A stretch of DNA of 64,000 bases, taken from positions 83,542 to 147,541 of the forward strand of contig NZ_QFFM01000004.1 of NCBI RefSeq assembly GCF_003129905.1. Direction: 5' to 3'. A program made the position numbers and the translations under genes. The first letter of the stretch is position 1. Each line of letters starts with the position of its first letter. The DNA is from Bifidobacterium callitrichidarum. Lineage in GTDB: Bacteria; Actinomycetota; Actinomycetes; Actinomycetales; Bifidobacteriaceae. This document shows, piece after piece, positions 8,445-17,805 of the stretch. The notes under the pieces were generated by a model. It did not search any database. It saw only the letters and a list, made by a program, of their open reading frames with translations, and was not told the DNA's origin.

Positions 8445-9629
8445 ATGTCTCAGCCTGCCGTCACCGCGCTCATCGTCGCCGTCGTTATCCTCGTGATCGT
8501 GGCCATCGTCGCCGCAGCCCTTACGCTGCGCGCGCGTCGTCGCCGCAAACTGGCGGAATCGCTGGAAAAACGGCGTGACGACGAGGTGCAGTACGCCTTC
8601 GTGATCAACCCCTCCAAGCCGCAGGCGGAGGCCCAGCGACTGCACATTCAGGAGTTCTGCGCGTCCAAGGGGCTCGATCGCATCCGCTTCTACGACACCC
8701 AGCTCGACAAGGACGGCCGCGTCTGCGCGCTGGAGGCGCTCCATGACGGCGCGGATGTGGTCATCGCAGTGGGAGGCGACGGCACCGTGCGCACGGTGGC
8801 GAGCGCCGTCTCCGGCACCGGCCACGCGCTCGGCATCATCCCGATCGGCACCGGCAACCTATTCGCCCGCAATATGGGCATCCCCGTGGACGACATCGAC
8901 GCGGCGCTCACGGTGGCCACCTCGCACGGCTCACGTCTGGTGGACATGGGACGTCTCACACTCCTCGACCATCCGGAGGACGACCACGGCCATGCCTTCC
9001 TCATCATCGCCGGCGTGGGCTTCGACGCGGCCATGATCGACGACACGGACCCCGAACTCAAGCGCAACATCAGCTGGCTCGCGTACTTCGCGGGTGGCAT
9101 CAAGAACCTGTTCGCCCCGAAGTTCCGCGGCGATCTGACCATCACCAGCGCCGACGGCTCGAACCACACCATCAACAACCTCAAGTTCCGCACGGTGATG
9201 GCCGGCAACTGCGGCCAGATTCCCGTGTTCTCGCTGATGCCCGCCGCATCCTACGACGACGGCATCCTCGATTTCGAGATCATCGACACCACCGGCGGCA
9301 TTCTGGGCTGGGCCAACCTGTTCGGCGACGTGGTGCACCAGACCATCACCGGCAAGCCCGAGCAGAACCCGTTGTCCACGAACTCCACGATGGAGCAGGT
9401 GCAGGGCGTTTCCGCGGAGATCACGCTGGAGAAGCCGGCCAAGGCGCAGGTGGACGGCGACATGCTGCCCGAGACCCGCCACATCCGCTTCTCCGTGGAT
9501 CATCGCGCGCTCATCGTGCGCGTGCCGGCCTCCTCGCTGTCCTCGCTGGAGAAGACCGCGCAGGTGGCCGCCGCGAACGCCACCTCCGATTTCGCGGAGA
9601 ACACCAGCATCCTCGAACCGGTGCGGTGA
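8445..9629 (+). CDS. Diacylglycerol kinase family lipid kinase
   Basis: Member of the DAGK/YegS/LCB5 catalytic family, which phosphorylates lipid substrates; the actual substrate cannot be read from the sequence. 394 residues, divergent from serS. The start at 8445 has AATAGGAG before it. The N-terminal TM segment (residues about 5-28, TALIVAVVILVIVAIVAAAL) anchors it to the membrane, followed by a basic patch (RARRRRK). The nucleotide-binding motif GGDGT is at residues 110-114 and PIGTGNLFARN follows at about 135. The C-terminal beta domain carries AQVDGD. The membrane anchor is an extra feature compared with soluble DgkB. Confidence 0.9.
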   Translation: MSQPAVTALIVAVVILVIVAIVAAALTLRARRRRKLAESLEKRRDDEVQYAFVINPSKPQAEAQRLHIQEFCASKGLDRIRFYDTQLDKDGRVCALEALHDGADVVIAVGGDGTVRTVASAVSGTGHALGIIPIGTGNLFARNMGIPVDDIDAALTVATSHGSRLVDMGRLTLLDHPEDDHGHAFLIIAGVGFDAAMIDDTDPELKRNISWLAYFAGGIKNLFAPKFRGDLTITSADGSNHTINNLKFRTVMAGNCGQIPVFSLMPAASYDDGILDFEIIDTTGGILGWANLFGDVVHQTITGKPEQNPLSTNSTMEQVQGVSAEITLEKPAKAQVDGDMLPETRHIRFSVDHRALIVRVPASSLSSLEKTAQVAAANATSDFAENTSILEPVR

Positions 9630-9670
9630 GCGACAGAGCATAAAACCCACGTACAAGCGACAAAACACAT

Positions 9671-9793
9671 GGCTCTGTTAAACCAAGATTGACATGAATT
9701 CCCTTGGACTACCCCTCAGTCGGCTTCGCCACCAGCTCCCCTGACAAGGGGAGCCAAGAATAAGGGGCATGTCAATCTTGGTTTAACAGAGCC
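9671..9793 (+). repeat. MITE-like element copy A, complete
   Basis: Intact 123-bp copy. The perfect 26-bp terminal inverted repeats begin GGCTCTGTTAAACCAAGATT on the left and are mirrored on the right (9768-9793). Flanks AAACACAT (9663-9670) and AAACACAC (9794-9801) look like an 8-bp target duplication with one change. The internal core carries the hairpin GCTCCCCTGACAAGGGGAGC. It accounts for most of the 317-bp gap between the lipid kinase and ptsI genes; a terminator fills the rest. Confidence 0.92.
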
Positions 9794-9828
9794 AAACACA
9801 CTCGATAGTCCGACAAACCGTCCGGCAA

Positions 9829-9880
9829 CGAAGAAAGGGCGGGTTTCCTGCCAAACGGTAGGAAACCCGCCCTTTCTTCG
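9829..9880. terminator. Bidirectional terminator between lipid kinase and ptsI
   Basis: Perfect 21-bp inverted repeat (left arm CGAAGAAAGGGCGGGTTTCC and one more base) with a 10-base loop; T-rich on both exits. It serves the convergent genes on either side. Confidence 0.88.
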
Positions 9881-9946
9881 TGGGGCCGCCGAGTCAAAGA
9901 ATAGGAGGAAACCTCGGCGGTCCCAAGTATGGATATGGCCGCGGGA

Positions 9947-11635
9947 TCAGAGCAAATCCAGCAGCATCGGCTCGGCCAGCGCGATCACGGCGGCGCGGGC
10001 GTCGGCGGCGGTACGCGCGTCGACGGCGTAGGCGGCCATCTGCTGGCAAGTGGACATGTCATGCAGACGCAGGGCGGCACGCACGGCGTTGACCTTCTTG
10101 GGGGCCATGGAGAGCGACTGCACGCCAAGGCCCGCGAGCACGAGCGCCAGCAGCGGATCGCCGCCGGCCTCGCCACACACGCCCACATACTTGCCGGTGG
10201 CCTTGCCACCGTCGCATGCGGCCTTGATCATGTTGAGCACGGCGGGCTGCCACGGGGTGAGCAGGTTGGCCAGATCGCCGTTGAGCCGGTCGGCGGCCAT
10301 CGTGTACTGCGCAAGATCGTTGGTGCCGAGCGAGGCGAAGTCCACCACGGACAGGATCTGGGCGGAGCGGATCGCGGCGGCAGGCACCTCGATCATCACG
10401 CCGACCTTGGGCAGGCCATACGAACGGACCTTGTTGGCGAACCATTCGGCCTCGTCCACAGTGGCGACCATCGGGGCCATGACCCACAGGTCACCGTGCG
10501 TGGCCTCATAGGCGTTGGCGAGCGCCTGGAGCTGGGTGTCGAGCAGGTCCTCACGACGCCGGCTCAGACGCAGTCCGCGCACACCGAGAGCCGGGTTCTC
10601 CTCCTCGTCGAAGTTGGCGAAGGCGAGCGGTTTGTCGGCACCGGCATCGAGCGTGCGGACCACCACGCGGCGGTCGCCGAACGCCTGCAGCACCTTGGTG
10701 TAGGTGTCGGTTTGCTCTTCGAGGGTCGGGGCGGTTTCGCGGCCGAGGAACAGGAACTCAGTGCGGAACAGGCCGGAGCCTTCGAGGTCGAACTTGGCGG
10801 CGCTTTCGGCGTCGGCCAGCGTGCCGATGTTGGCGAGCAGCTTGACCTTGTAACCGTCGCGGGTGGCGCCTTCACCGCTGGAACCGGCGAGGGCCGCGGC
10901 ACGGCGGCGGGAGCGCTCGGCCAGCTGATCGGCCTCTTCCTTGGTCGGCGAGACGATGATTTCGCCGACGCCGCCGTCAAGTGCGATCGTATCGCCTTCG
11001 GACACGGCTTCGGTCACGCCGGCGACCTTGACGGCCGCGGGGATGCCGAGCTGGGCGGCAAGGATGGCGGTATGGCTGGTCGGGCCGCCTTCCTCGGTGA
11101 TGATGCCGAGCACGTTGTCCGGGCTGAGCGTGGCGGTTTCGGCCGGGGCGAGGTCGCGGGCCACGAGCACCACGGGGCTGGTGATGTCCGGCACGCCGGG
11201 CGCGGGCATGCCACGCAGCTCGCTGATGGTGCGGTCGCGAACATCGTGCAGGTCGGTGACGCGCTCGGCCATGTAGCCGCCGATGTTCCGGAACATTTCG
11301 GCGTATCCCTCGATCGCGTTGGACACGGCGTGGGTCACGCCGTCGCCGGCTTCGAGGCGCTTGACGATGGCCTGGACGAGGCCCGGGTCTCCCGCCATCA
11401 TGGCGGTGGCCTCAAGCACGGCACGGGACTTGTCGCTCGCGATCTTCGCGGCGCGCGCCTGAAGGTTCGCAACGACCGCGTTCATCGCGGACTTGACACG
11501 CTCGGTGTCGGCCGCAACGTCGGTGCAGACCGGCTCGTTCTCATCCACTCCCGGCGCCTCGCGCACGAGGGCCACCGGACCGCTTGCGGTGCCAGCGCAT
11601 ACGCCGATGCCATGCAGTACCTGATGTTCACTCAT
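9947..11635 (-). CDS. ptsI: PTS enzyme I (phosphoenolpyruvate-protein phosphotransferase)
   Basis: Cytoplasmic first step of the sugar phosphotransferase system: takes phosphate from PEP and passes it to HPr. 562 residues, typical. The phosphorylated His is in GGPTSHTAI (H188). The C-terminal PEP-binding barrel has GADKPLAF, the signature region GTNDLAQYTMAADR and the catalytic Cys region CGEAGGDP. It is the last gene of a three-gene operon after EIIBCA and the LicT-type antiterminator. An HPr gene (about 90 codons) normally accompanies ptsI, but there is no room for one here, so HPr must be encoded elsewhere. The RBS TAGGAG is about 11 bases from the ATG. Confidence 0.97.
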   Translation of the reverse strand: MSEHQVLHGIGVCAGTASGPVALVREAPGVDENEPVCTDVAADTERVKSAMNAVVANLQARAAKIASDKSRAVLEATAMMAGDPGLVQAIVKRLEAGDGVTHAVSNAIEGYAEMFRNIGGYMAERVTDLHDVRDRTISELRGMPAPGVPDITSPVVLVARDLAPAETATLSPDNVLGIITEEGGPTSHTAILAAQLGIPAAVKVAGVTEAVSEGDTIALDGGVGEIIVSPTKEEADQLAERSRRRAAALAGSSGEGATRDGYKVKLLANIGTLADAESAAKFDLEGSGLFRTEFLFLGRETAPTLEEQTDTYTKVLQAFGDRRVVVRTLDAGADKPLAFANFDEEENPALGVRGLRLSRRREDLLDTQLQALANAYEATHGDLWVMAPMVATVDEAEWFANKVRSYGLPKVGVMIEVPAAAIRSAQILSVVDFASLGTNDLAQYTMAADRLNGDLANLLTPWQPAVLNMIKAACDGGKATGKYVGVCGEAGGDPLLALVLAGLGVQSLSMAPKKVNAVRAALRLHDMSTCQQMAAYAVDARTAADARAAVIALAEPMLLDLL

Positions 11636-11657
11636 AGATGATGCTTCTCCTATTTGA

Positions 11658-12572
11658 TTACTGTGCTAAAGATGAATTCCGTTGTTGATGCCGCGGGGAT
11701 TGCCCTGCTCCGTTTCCCGCGCCGGAACGGCTTCTGCTCATCTGATTGGTGACCCTGGCCACGTGCAGGGTCAGGTAGGCGATCTCGTCCTCGGTCAGCG
11801 TGGCGTCCAGGCGCAGCTCGATGAGGGAGGCGATGAGTCGCGCGCATTCGACGGCCTTGGGATAGGACTGCATAATCGAGGAGACGATCGACTCCGGTTC
11901 GCTATCAAGCTGGTCATGCTGGTGGATGCGGACGAACAGGTACCTCAGATGGGTGATGAATCGGCCGACATTGACCGAATGCTCATCCAAGGTGATGCCG
12001 TAGCTGCTTTCGATGACGTCAAGCAGCTGCTGAATCATGCCGGTCATCGTGTAGGTATGGGACAAGTCGCCCGTCGAGAACCCGGCATTGACCAGATGCA
12101 GCGCGAAGGCGATGCTCTCGCCGGGAGCCAGGGCGTTGTCCAATTTGCGGTTCAGCGCGGCAAGCAACATGCAGCCCTGCTGATATTCGTGCTCGTACAG
12201 CGAGCGGACCTCGGCGCCCAGAGGATAGGGCACGGCGGGGATTCCGTTCTTGGCGCGGCGCAATGCACCGCACACATGGTCGGCGAGCGCCATGACCAAT
12301 GTGGGGCTTTGCGCCGCCTCATCGCCCATGCCGATCTCGTCCATCGTCTCGGAGACGAGACGAATGATTTCGGGAGGGATGTCGCCCAGTAACTGGGCCA
12401 TATGGTCGGGGTCGCGGCCCGGGGCCGGCACGAACATGCGTGCGACCTTGGACCGGTCGACCTCCATGCCGGGCTTGGCCTTGAAGCCGAGGCCCCGACC
12501 GGTCAGGATGACTTCGCGTCCCCCATCCTTCGCCAGGACGACGTTGTTGTTGAAGACGCGAAGTATTTCCAT
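11658..12572 (-). CDS. BglG/LicT family transcription antiterminator
   Basis: RNA-binding regulator that prevents early termination in PTS operon leaders when sugar is present. 304 residues. The N-terminal co-antiterminator RNA-binding domain is residues 1-55 (MEILRVFNNNVVLAKDGGRE, then LTGRGLGFKAKPG). Two PRD domains follow (about 65-170 and 175-285) with conserved His in ALADHV, YEHEYQQG, THLRYLFVRIHQ and LTLHVARV, which are phosphorylated by HPr or EIIB in the family. It sits between the EIIBCA and enzyme I genes. The matching RNA target is visible in the leader at 14859-14891, so it very likely controls its own operon. Confidence 0.95.
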   Translation of the reverse strand: MEILRVFNNNVVLAKDGGREVILTGRGLGFKAKPGMEVDRSKVARMFVPAPGRDPDHMAQLLGDIPPEIIRLVSETMDEIGMGDEAAQSPTLVMALADHVCGALRRAKNGIPAVPYPLGAEVRSLYEHEYQQGCMLLAALNRKLDNALAPGESIAFALHLVNAGFSTGDLSHTYTMTGMIQQLLDVIESSYGITLDEHSVNVGRFITHLRYLFVRIHQHDQLDSEPESIVSSIMQSYPKAVECARLIASLIELRLDATLTEDEIAYLTLHVARVTNQMSRSRSGAGNGAGQSPRHQQRNSSLAQ

Positions 12573-12620
12573 GACACCCCTCCCGGATGACTCCGGGTCA
12601 GTTATTGATCCGAACCGTTG

Positions 12621-14690
12621 TTACTTTTCGATGGCGATGACGCTGTCGCCGGCCTTGACGTCGGCGCCCGTCTTCGGAGTGACGGACTTGAGCGCCGCGG
12701 TGTTGAGCACCGTCACCAGGGTGTTGGTGCTGAAACCGGCCTGCTTGACCTTGTTGAGATCCACGGTGGCGAGCAGGTCGCCGGCGTTCACGCGCTGGCC
12801 CTTGGCAACCTTCACGGCGAAGCCGTCGCCGTTCAGCTTGACCGTGTCGATGCCGACGTGCACCAGCACCTCGACGCCGTCATCGGTCTTGATACCGAAT
12901 GCGTGGCCGGTTTCCGCGACGGTCTGCAGCACACCGGAGACCGGGGCCTTGACGGTTCCATCGACGGGCTCGATAGCAACACCCTCACCGAGGGCGCGGG
13001 AGGCGAACACGGGGTCGCCGGAAGCGTCGAGGGTGATGACATGACCGGACACCGGGGCGGACACGGCGGTGGTGGCGACCGCGGTCTTGGCGGGAGCCTC
13101 GGCCACGGCGACCGGAGCGGCAGCGGTAACCGGAGCGGCAGCGTGCGAGCCCTTGGCGGCCTTAGCCGCAGCACGGGCGGCGACCTCGGCCTTCTGCTCC
13201 GGGGTGCGGTAGTCGAGCGTGATGATGAGGAACATGGAGGTCAGGAACGCGGCCGCGATGGACACCGCATAGACCCACATCTGGTTGAAGACCGGGATGG
13301 TGAGCAGCGAGGTGAAGGCGAACGTGGTGGTGGTCACGCCGTGCACGCCGGCGGAGGACGGGAACAGCCAGCCCATGACGGCGATCACGACACCGCCGAC
13401 GGCGCAGCCGACCAGCATGCGGGAGTAGACGAGCTTGTAGCGCAGGTGGATGCCGTAAAGGCTCGGCTCAGACACACCACCGAGCAGACCGGCGGCAAGG
13501 GCGCCGATGGAGGTCTGGCGCATCTGATCGTCATGGTCGCGGATGGAGATGAACAGCACACCGGCGGTGGCGCCGAAGCAGGCGAAGTTCCACGTGCCCA
13601 TCGGGCCCTGGATGAAGTCGTAGCCAAGGGTCTGGATGTTCATGAGCATCAGGGCGTTGAGCGGCCAGTGCAGGCCCAGCGGCACCAGGAACGGGTACAG
13701 CAGCGGGATGATGATGGCGAAGACGAACGGGGCGTGGCCGTTCATCCAGGACAGTCCGGCGCCGATGCCGTTACCGGCCCACACGCCGATCGGTCCGAGC
13801 AGGAAGGCGGTAAGCGCGCCGACGATGATCATCGAGAGGAACGGCAGGAAGACCAGCTGGACGCTGTCCGGGATGACCTTCTTGAGTCCGTGGTAGACGA
13901 GCGCCAGCACGGCGGCCATGAGCAGCGGCACGAACACGTTGCCGGAGTAGTCGGACAGCTGCATCGGCAGACCGAAGATCTTGGCCGTGCACTGCGTGTT
14001 GCCCATCACCTGATGGCAGACCGTGTCGGACCAGGTCTTGGTATCGGACAGGGAGGCGAACTGCGGGGTCATGAGCATGGCCATGATCGAACCGCCCAGC
14101 CACGGATCCACCTTCAGCTTCTTGGATGCGTTGTAGGCGATCATGATCGGCAGGAAGTAGAACACGCCCTTCCAGATGGCTTGGATGAAGACGAGGCCGG
14201 CGGTCGCGGTATCGTTCGGGATCATCTTCAGGGAGATGGCCAGGTTGACCAGGGCGATGATGATGGACGCGCCAAGCAGCACGCCCAAGATCGGGCGGAA
14301 GGAATCCGCCAGGTATTCGAAGAAGTTGTCGAGCCAGGCGAACTTGCCGCGAATGCCCTTCTGGCGTTCGGCGGCTTTCAGCTCGGCATTGGACATGTCG
14401 GAGATGTCATCGTTGTCGACGGTGCCGGCGCCACGGCCGGCCATTTCGGGCAGATGCATAATCTCGTCATATACGGAGGCGACCTGGCCGCCGATGACGA
14501 CCTGGTAGCGGTTGCCGGACTGCGGTACAACGCCCAGCACGAGCTTGTTACCGTCGAGCTCCGACTCGTTGACCTTGCCGGCGTCGTTCAGTTCAAAACG
14601 CAGTCGCGTGGCGCAGTGAGTCAGCGACTTGACGTTGGCGGCACCACCAACATTGGTGATGATCGCCTTGATATCGTCTTGATGCGACAT
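12621..14690 (-). CDS. PTS EIIBCA sugar permease, beta-glucoside/sucrose-type domain order
   Basis: Transports and phosphorylates a sugar at the membrane. 689 residues in the order B-C-A. The EIIB domain holds the phosphorylated Cys in THCATRLRF (C26). EIIC spans about residues 110-470 with ten or so TM segments. An Ala/Pro/Val linker leads to EIIA, whose phosphorylated His lies in VLVHVGIDTVKLNG (about residue 610). B-C-A order and control by a LicT/BglG antiterminator are typical of the glucose/beta-glucoside/sucrose superfamily. The substrate is not certain; glucose or a glucoside is most likely for a bifidobacterium with few PTS systems. It is the first gene of the operon with licT-like and ptsI genes. 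Confidence 0.93.
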   Translation of the reverse strand: MSHQDDIKAIITNVGGAANVKSLTHCATRLRFELNDAGKVNESELDGNKLVLGVVPQSGNRYQVVIGGQVASVYDEIMHLPEMAGRGAGTVDNDDISDMSNAELKAAERQKGIRGKFAWLDNFFEYLADSFRPILGVLLGASIIIALVNLAISLKMIPNDTATAGLVFIQAIWKGVFYFLPIMIAYNASKKLKVDPWLGGSIMAMLMTPQFASLSDTKTWSDTVCHQVMGNTQCTAKIFGLPMQLSDYSGNVFVPLLMAAVLALVYHGLKKVIPDSVQLVFLPFLSMIIVGALTAFLLGPIGVWAGNGIGAGLSWMNGHAPFVFAIIIPLLYPFLVPLGLHWPLNALMLMNIQTLGYDFIQGPMGTWNFACFGATAGVLFISIRDHDDQMRQTSIGALAAGLLGGVSEPSLYGIHLRYKLVYSRMLVGCAVGGVVIAVMGWLFPSSAGVHGVTTTTFAFTSLLTIPVFNQMWVYAVSIAAAFLTSMFLIITLDYRTPEQKAEVAARAAAKAAKGSHAAAPVTAAAPVAVAEAPAKTAVATTAVSAPVSGHVITLDASGDPVFASRALGEGVAIEPVDGTVKAPVSGVLQTVAETGHAFGIKTDDGVEVLVHVGIDTVKLNGDGFAVKVAKGQRVNAGDLLATVDLNKVKQAGFSTNTLVTVLNTAALKSVTPKTGADVKAGDSVIAIEK

Positions 14691-14790
14691 CTATATACTC
14701 CATTTCCTTTTCCATCATTCAGCCAGCGCATATCAGGCATCCGCATCCGGGGCCTTCCACGCCCCCGATTGCCGGATGCTGCTCCGAAAA

Positions 14791-14891
14791 CAGAAAAGAC
14801 CCGAGACGTACGGGGCGGTCGAGGAAGACGGATACGTCTACGACTGCGCCAACGTCTCAGGTCTTGCCTCGAAATTCTGGAGTAGCAACCC
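14791..14891 (-). promoter_or_regulatory. RAT antiterminator overlapping a leader terminator
   Basis: On the minus strand the leader reads GGGTTGCTACTCC, then GAGGCAAGACCT (14859-14891), which matches the ribonucleic antiterminator bound by LicT/BglG proteins. Its 3' end overlaps the 5' arm of a terminator: AGACCTGAGACG (14854-14865) pairs with CGTCTCGGGTCT (14797-14808), then TTTTCTGTTTT. A TTGACA element lies at 14928-14933. Confidence 0.88.
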
Positions 14892-15206
14892 TGCTAATTA
14901 CTGACTGTTCAGTTACTATAACACGGTGTCAACTTCCCGGCAAACCGACCCCGCGCGGGCGGTTCCGTCATGATGAGAAATGCCAGTCATACGTAGTGGT
15001 GACGGAATCTTGCGGGCACGATGATGCCGGCGTGTCCCCGCGGATGTCCGGCACCGTCGGCCGTGCCTTACATCGCCTTATATCGGCATCGCGATGTCTT
15101 CCGACGGCACCGGCGAGTCATCCCGAAATACTTATTCGCACAAAAGTTGACAACTCTTAACATGACTGCGCCCGAAAACCGCGAAAAACGTGGCACAATA
15201 GGGAGC

Positions 15207-16883
15207 ATGGTAGCAAAAAATGCGGGCATGCCCGCCACCCCAGCAGATCTGATCAACGTCGATGAGGTCATCGGCAAGTACTATGACCTCGTCCCCGACC
15301 CGTCCGTTCCCGAGCAGCGTGTCATCTTCGGCACCTCCGGTCACCGCGGATCGTCCCTGAAGACCTCGTTCAACGAGGCCCACATCATCGCCATCTCCCA
15401 GGCCATCGCCGAATACCGCAAGAAGGCCGGCGTGACCGGCCCGCTGTACCTCGGCTCCGACACCCACGCGCTGTCCGGCCCGGCCAAGAAGACCGCCATC
15501 GAGGTGCTCGTCGCCAACGGCGTGCACGTGCGTGTCGATTCCCGCGACGACTTCGTGCCCACCCCCGTGGTCTCCCAGGCCATCCTGACGCACAACCGCG
15601 CTGCCGACGGCACCCAGCGCTTCGAGGGCGAGGGCCTGGCCGACGGCATCGTCGTCACGCCTTCCCACAACCCGCCTACTGACGGCGGCTTCAAGTACGA
15701 CCCCGTCACCGGCGGCCCGGCCCCGGCCGAGACCACCAACGCCATCGCCGCCCGCGCCAACGAGCTGCTCGGCGACTTCAAGTCCATCAAGCGCGTGCCC
15801 TACGAGGAGGCCATCAAGTCCGAGTACGTCGAGGGCTTCGACTTCCGCGAGCACTACGTGGATGATCTGGCCAACGTCATCGACTTCGACGTGATCCGCA
15901 ACTCCGGCGTGCGTCTGGGCATCGATCCGCTCGGCGGCGCTTCCGTGAACTACTGGCCGCTCATCAACGAGAAGTACGGCCTGAACATCGGCGTGGTACG
16001 TCCCGAGGTCGACCCGACCTGGCGCTTCATGACCATCGACCACGACGGCAAGATCCGCATGGATCCGTCCTCCCCGTACGCCATGAAGGGCCTGGTGGAC
16101 GAGCTCAACGCCGGCGCCTGGGACAAGTACGACCTGGTGGGCGGCACCGACCCTGACGCCGACCGTCACGGCATCGTCTGCCCGAACTGGGGCGTGATGA
16201 ACCCGAACCACTACATCGCCGTGGTCGTGGAGTACCTGTTCGGCGGCAACCGTCCGGATTGGCCCGCGGGCGCCGGCATCGGTAAGACGCTGGTTTCCTC
16301 CTCCCTCATCGACCGTGTGGCCGCCTCCATCAACGCCAAGCTGGTCGAGGTGCCGGTCGGCTTCAAGTGGTTCGTGGACCCGCTGTTCAAGGGCGAGGTC
16401 GCGTTCGGCGGCGAGGAGAGCTCCGGCATGAGCTTCCTGCGCAAGGACGGCCGCGTGTGGACGACCGATAAGGATGGTCTGATCCCCGACCTGCTGGCCG
16501 CCGAGATCACCGCCAAGACCGGCAAGAACCCGGCCGAGCTGCACAAGGACCAGGTGGCCCGCTTCGGTGAGTCCTGGTACAAGCGCGTGGACACGCCGAC
16601 CACCCTCGAGCAGAAGCAGAAGTTCGCCAAGCTTTCCGGCGACGATGTGACCGCCACGCAGCTTGCCGGCGAGGACATCACCGCCAAGCTCACCGAGGCT
16701 CCGGGCAACCATGCCAAGATCGGCGGCCTGAAGGTCACCACCAAGGACAACTGGTTCGCGGCTCGTCCCTCCGGCACCGAGAACATCTACAAGGTGTACG
16801 CCGAGTCCTTCGAGAGCCCCGAGGCCCTCGACAAGGTGCTCGACGAGGCCAAGGTCGTGGTGGACAAGGCCCTGAGCGAGTGA
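15207..16883 (+). CDS. pgm: Phosphoglucomutase, alpha-D-glucose phosphate-specific
   Basis: Interconverts glucose-1-phosphate and glucose-6-phosphate, linking the Leloir pathway (galE) with the bifid shunt. 558 residues. The catalytic phosphoserine is in [12 protein letters not shown] (S153). The metal-binding loop is [11 protein letters not shown], the sugar-binding loop is [10 protein letters not shown], and the phosphate-binding loop [10 protein letters not shown] is near the end. The chosen start gives the family N-terminus. GGAG is only one base from it and GCACAAT lies just upstream (15193-15199), suggesting a leaderless mRNA; an in-frame ATG at 15162 is the alternative. Confidence 0.96.
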   Translation: MVAKNAGMPATPADLINVDEVIGKYYDLVPDPSVPEQRVIFGTSGHRGSSLKTSFNEAHIIAISQAIAEYRKKAGVTGPLYLGSDTHALSGPAKKTAIEVLVANGVHVRVDSRDDFVPTPVVSQAILTHNRAADGTQRFEGEGLADGIVVTPSHNPPTDGGFKYDPVTGGPAPAETTNAIAARANELLGDFKSIKRVPYEEAIKSEYVEGFDFREHYVDDLANVIDFDVIRNSGVRLGIDPLGGASVNYWPLINEKYGLNIGVVRPEVDPTWRFMTIDHDGKIRMDPSSPYAMKGLVDELNAGAWDKYDLVGGTDPDADRHGIVCPNWGVMNPNHYIAVVVEYLFGGNRPDWPAGAGIGKTLVSSSLIDRVAASINAKLVEVPVGFKWFVDPLFKGEVAFGGEESSGMSFLRKDGRVWTTDKDGLIPDLLAAEITAKTGKNPAELHKDQVARFGESWYKRVDTPTTLEQKQKFAKLSGDDVTATQLAGEDITAKLTEAPGNHAKIGGLKVTTKDNWFAARPSGTENIYKVYAESFESPEALDKVLDEAKVVVDKALSE

Positions 16884-16914
16884 CCGTCTAAGGCTTAGGC
16901 GCTTCTCACGTTTA

Positions 16915-16964
16915 CGAGTGGGGTTGCGATGCGGTGCCGTGTGCGCGAATCGCAACCCCACTCG
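16915..16964 (+). terminator. pgm terminator
   Basis: Perfect 16-bp stem (CGAGTGGGGTTGCGAT with its complement at 16949-16964) and an 18-base loop after pgm; the T tract is weak. Confidence 0.75.
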
Positions 16965-17101
16965 CGTATTTACATGTCTCCACGTGTATTCGGTCGCTTT
17001 CCGACGCATGGTCGCGCGAGTTTTTAGCCAGTTCCGTTTGCCGACCGTCAGTGAAGGATTCCGTTCATTTGACGGGCATACGCATATATGTCAAATACCC
17101 A

Positions 17102-17200
17102 GGCTTGTTCAACCAGGATTGACATGAATCCGATGGAGCTACTCTCAGGCGACTGTGCCGACGACCCTGACAGGGGAGCCGAGAATGGGGATCTGAGAGG
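17102..17200 (+). repeat. MITE-like element copy B, degraded
   Basis: The left terminal repeat is recognisable (GGCTTGTTCAACCAGGATTG at 17102-17121), followed by GACATGAATCCGATGGAGCT and a drifted core with CCTGACAGGGGAGCC. The right terminal repeat is not found. Confidence 0.75.
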
Positions 17201-17333
17201 CGTATGCGCGTACAGCTTCCGCGTGCACTTGCATTTGCGTATTCGCGCATCCTCTATGCATGAATGCTGTAATTCACAGATATCGACGCTGCTTCATCGT
17301 GCCCCTATTCTCGCTACAAACGATTGACGCTTA

Positions 17334-17580
17334 AATGGGGACATAAATCTTTGCCCCCATTGCGGGATTTCGACGTTTTTCTGGAATCGGGACAAGATGT
17401 CTCTGACCGGTTCAACATGAGGTTCAGGAAAAATGGCCTTATTCTGCGCTTTTGTGAATCAAGGCATTGCCCCGACTCACGTGTGGAACGATTCATTCGA
17501 TAATGGGGACAAGCCTGTTTGTCCCCATTTCTCGCAATTGGCAAATAAACAAAATAGGGGCAAGAAAACTTGTCCCTATT
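17334..17580. repeat. Three related short palindromes
   Basis: Hairpins at 17334-17361, 17502-17529 and 17553-17580 share the plan AATRGGGRCAAG / CTTGYCCCYATT, for example AATGGGGACAAGC pairing with GTTTGTCCCCATT. Half-copies are seen near 17299 and 17604. Spacing is irregular. Confidence 0.75.
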
Positions 17581-17666
17581 CCTCATGTAACGAGCTTCAA
17601 CGGCAATAGGGGCAATCGTCAGTGGAAATCAGCCAGATACCCCGTAAATTTCACCGCATATCGTTT

Positions 17667-17791
17667 GGCTCTGTTAACCAAGATTGACATGGTCCCCCGT
17701 TCTCAACTCCCCCGTGTCAGGGGAGCCGGCGTTGAAGCCGCTTGAGAGGCAGTCCCATCGGATTCATGTCAAATCTTGGTTGAACAGAGCC
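17667..17791 (-). repeat. MITE-like element copy C with 8-bp target duplication
   Basis: Complete copy in reverse orientation relative to copy A. Terminal repeats begin GGCTCTGTTAACCAAGATTG on the left and end GGTTGAACAGAGCC on the right. Both flanks are TATCGTTT (17659-17666 and 17792-17799), a perfect 8-bp direct repeat. The core reads in reverse complement. Confidence 0.92.
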
Positions 17792-17805
17792 TATCGTTTT
17801 CTCTA

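Larger units (their letters stand above)
16965..17805. other. Gene-poor spacer holding repeats
   Basis: An 841-bp stretch with no convincing gene. It holds a degraded MITE-like copy, an intact inverted MITE-like copy, and a set of short palindromes listed separately. Local base composition is more AT-rich than the flanks. Confidence 0.8.

Noticed and set aside
15132..17009. 625-codon minus-strand open frame opposite pgm
   Set aside because: Shadow of the GC-rich pgm reading frame: composition of Gly, Val, His and Asp repeats, no recognisable fold, while pgm is certain.
17334..17580. Possible CRISPR array
   Set aside because: Units are palindromes of unequal spacing, with diverged copies and no uniform spacers or cas genes.
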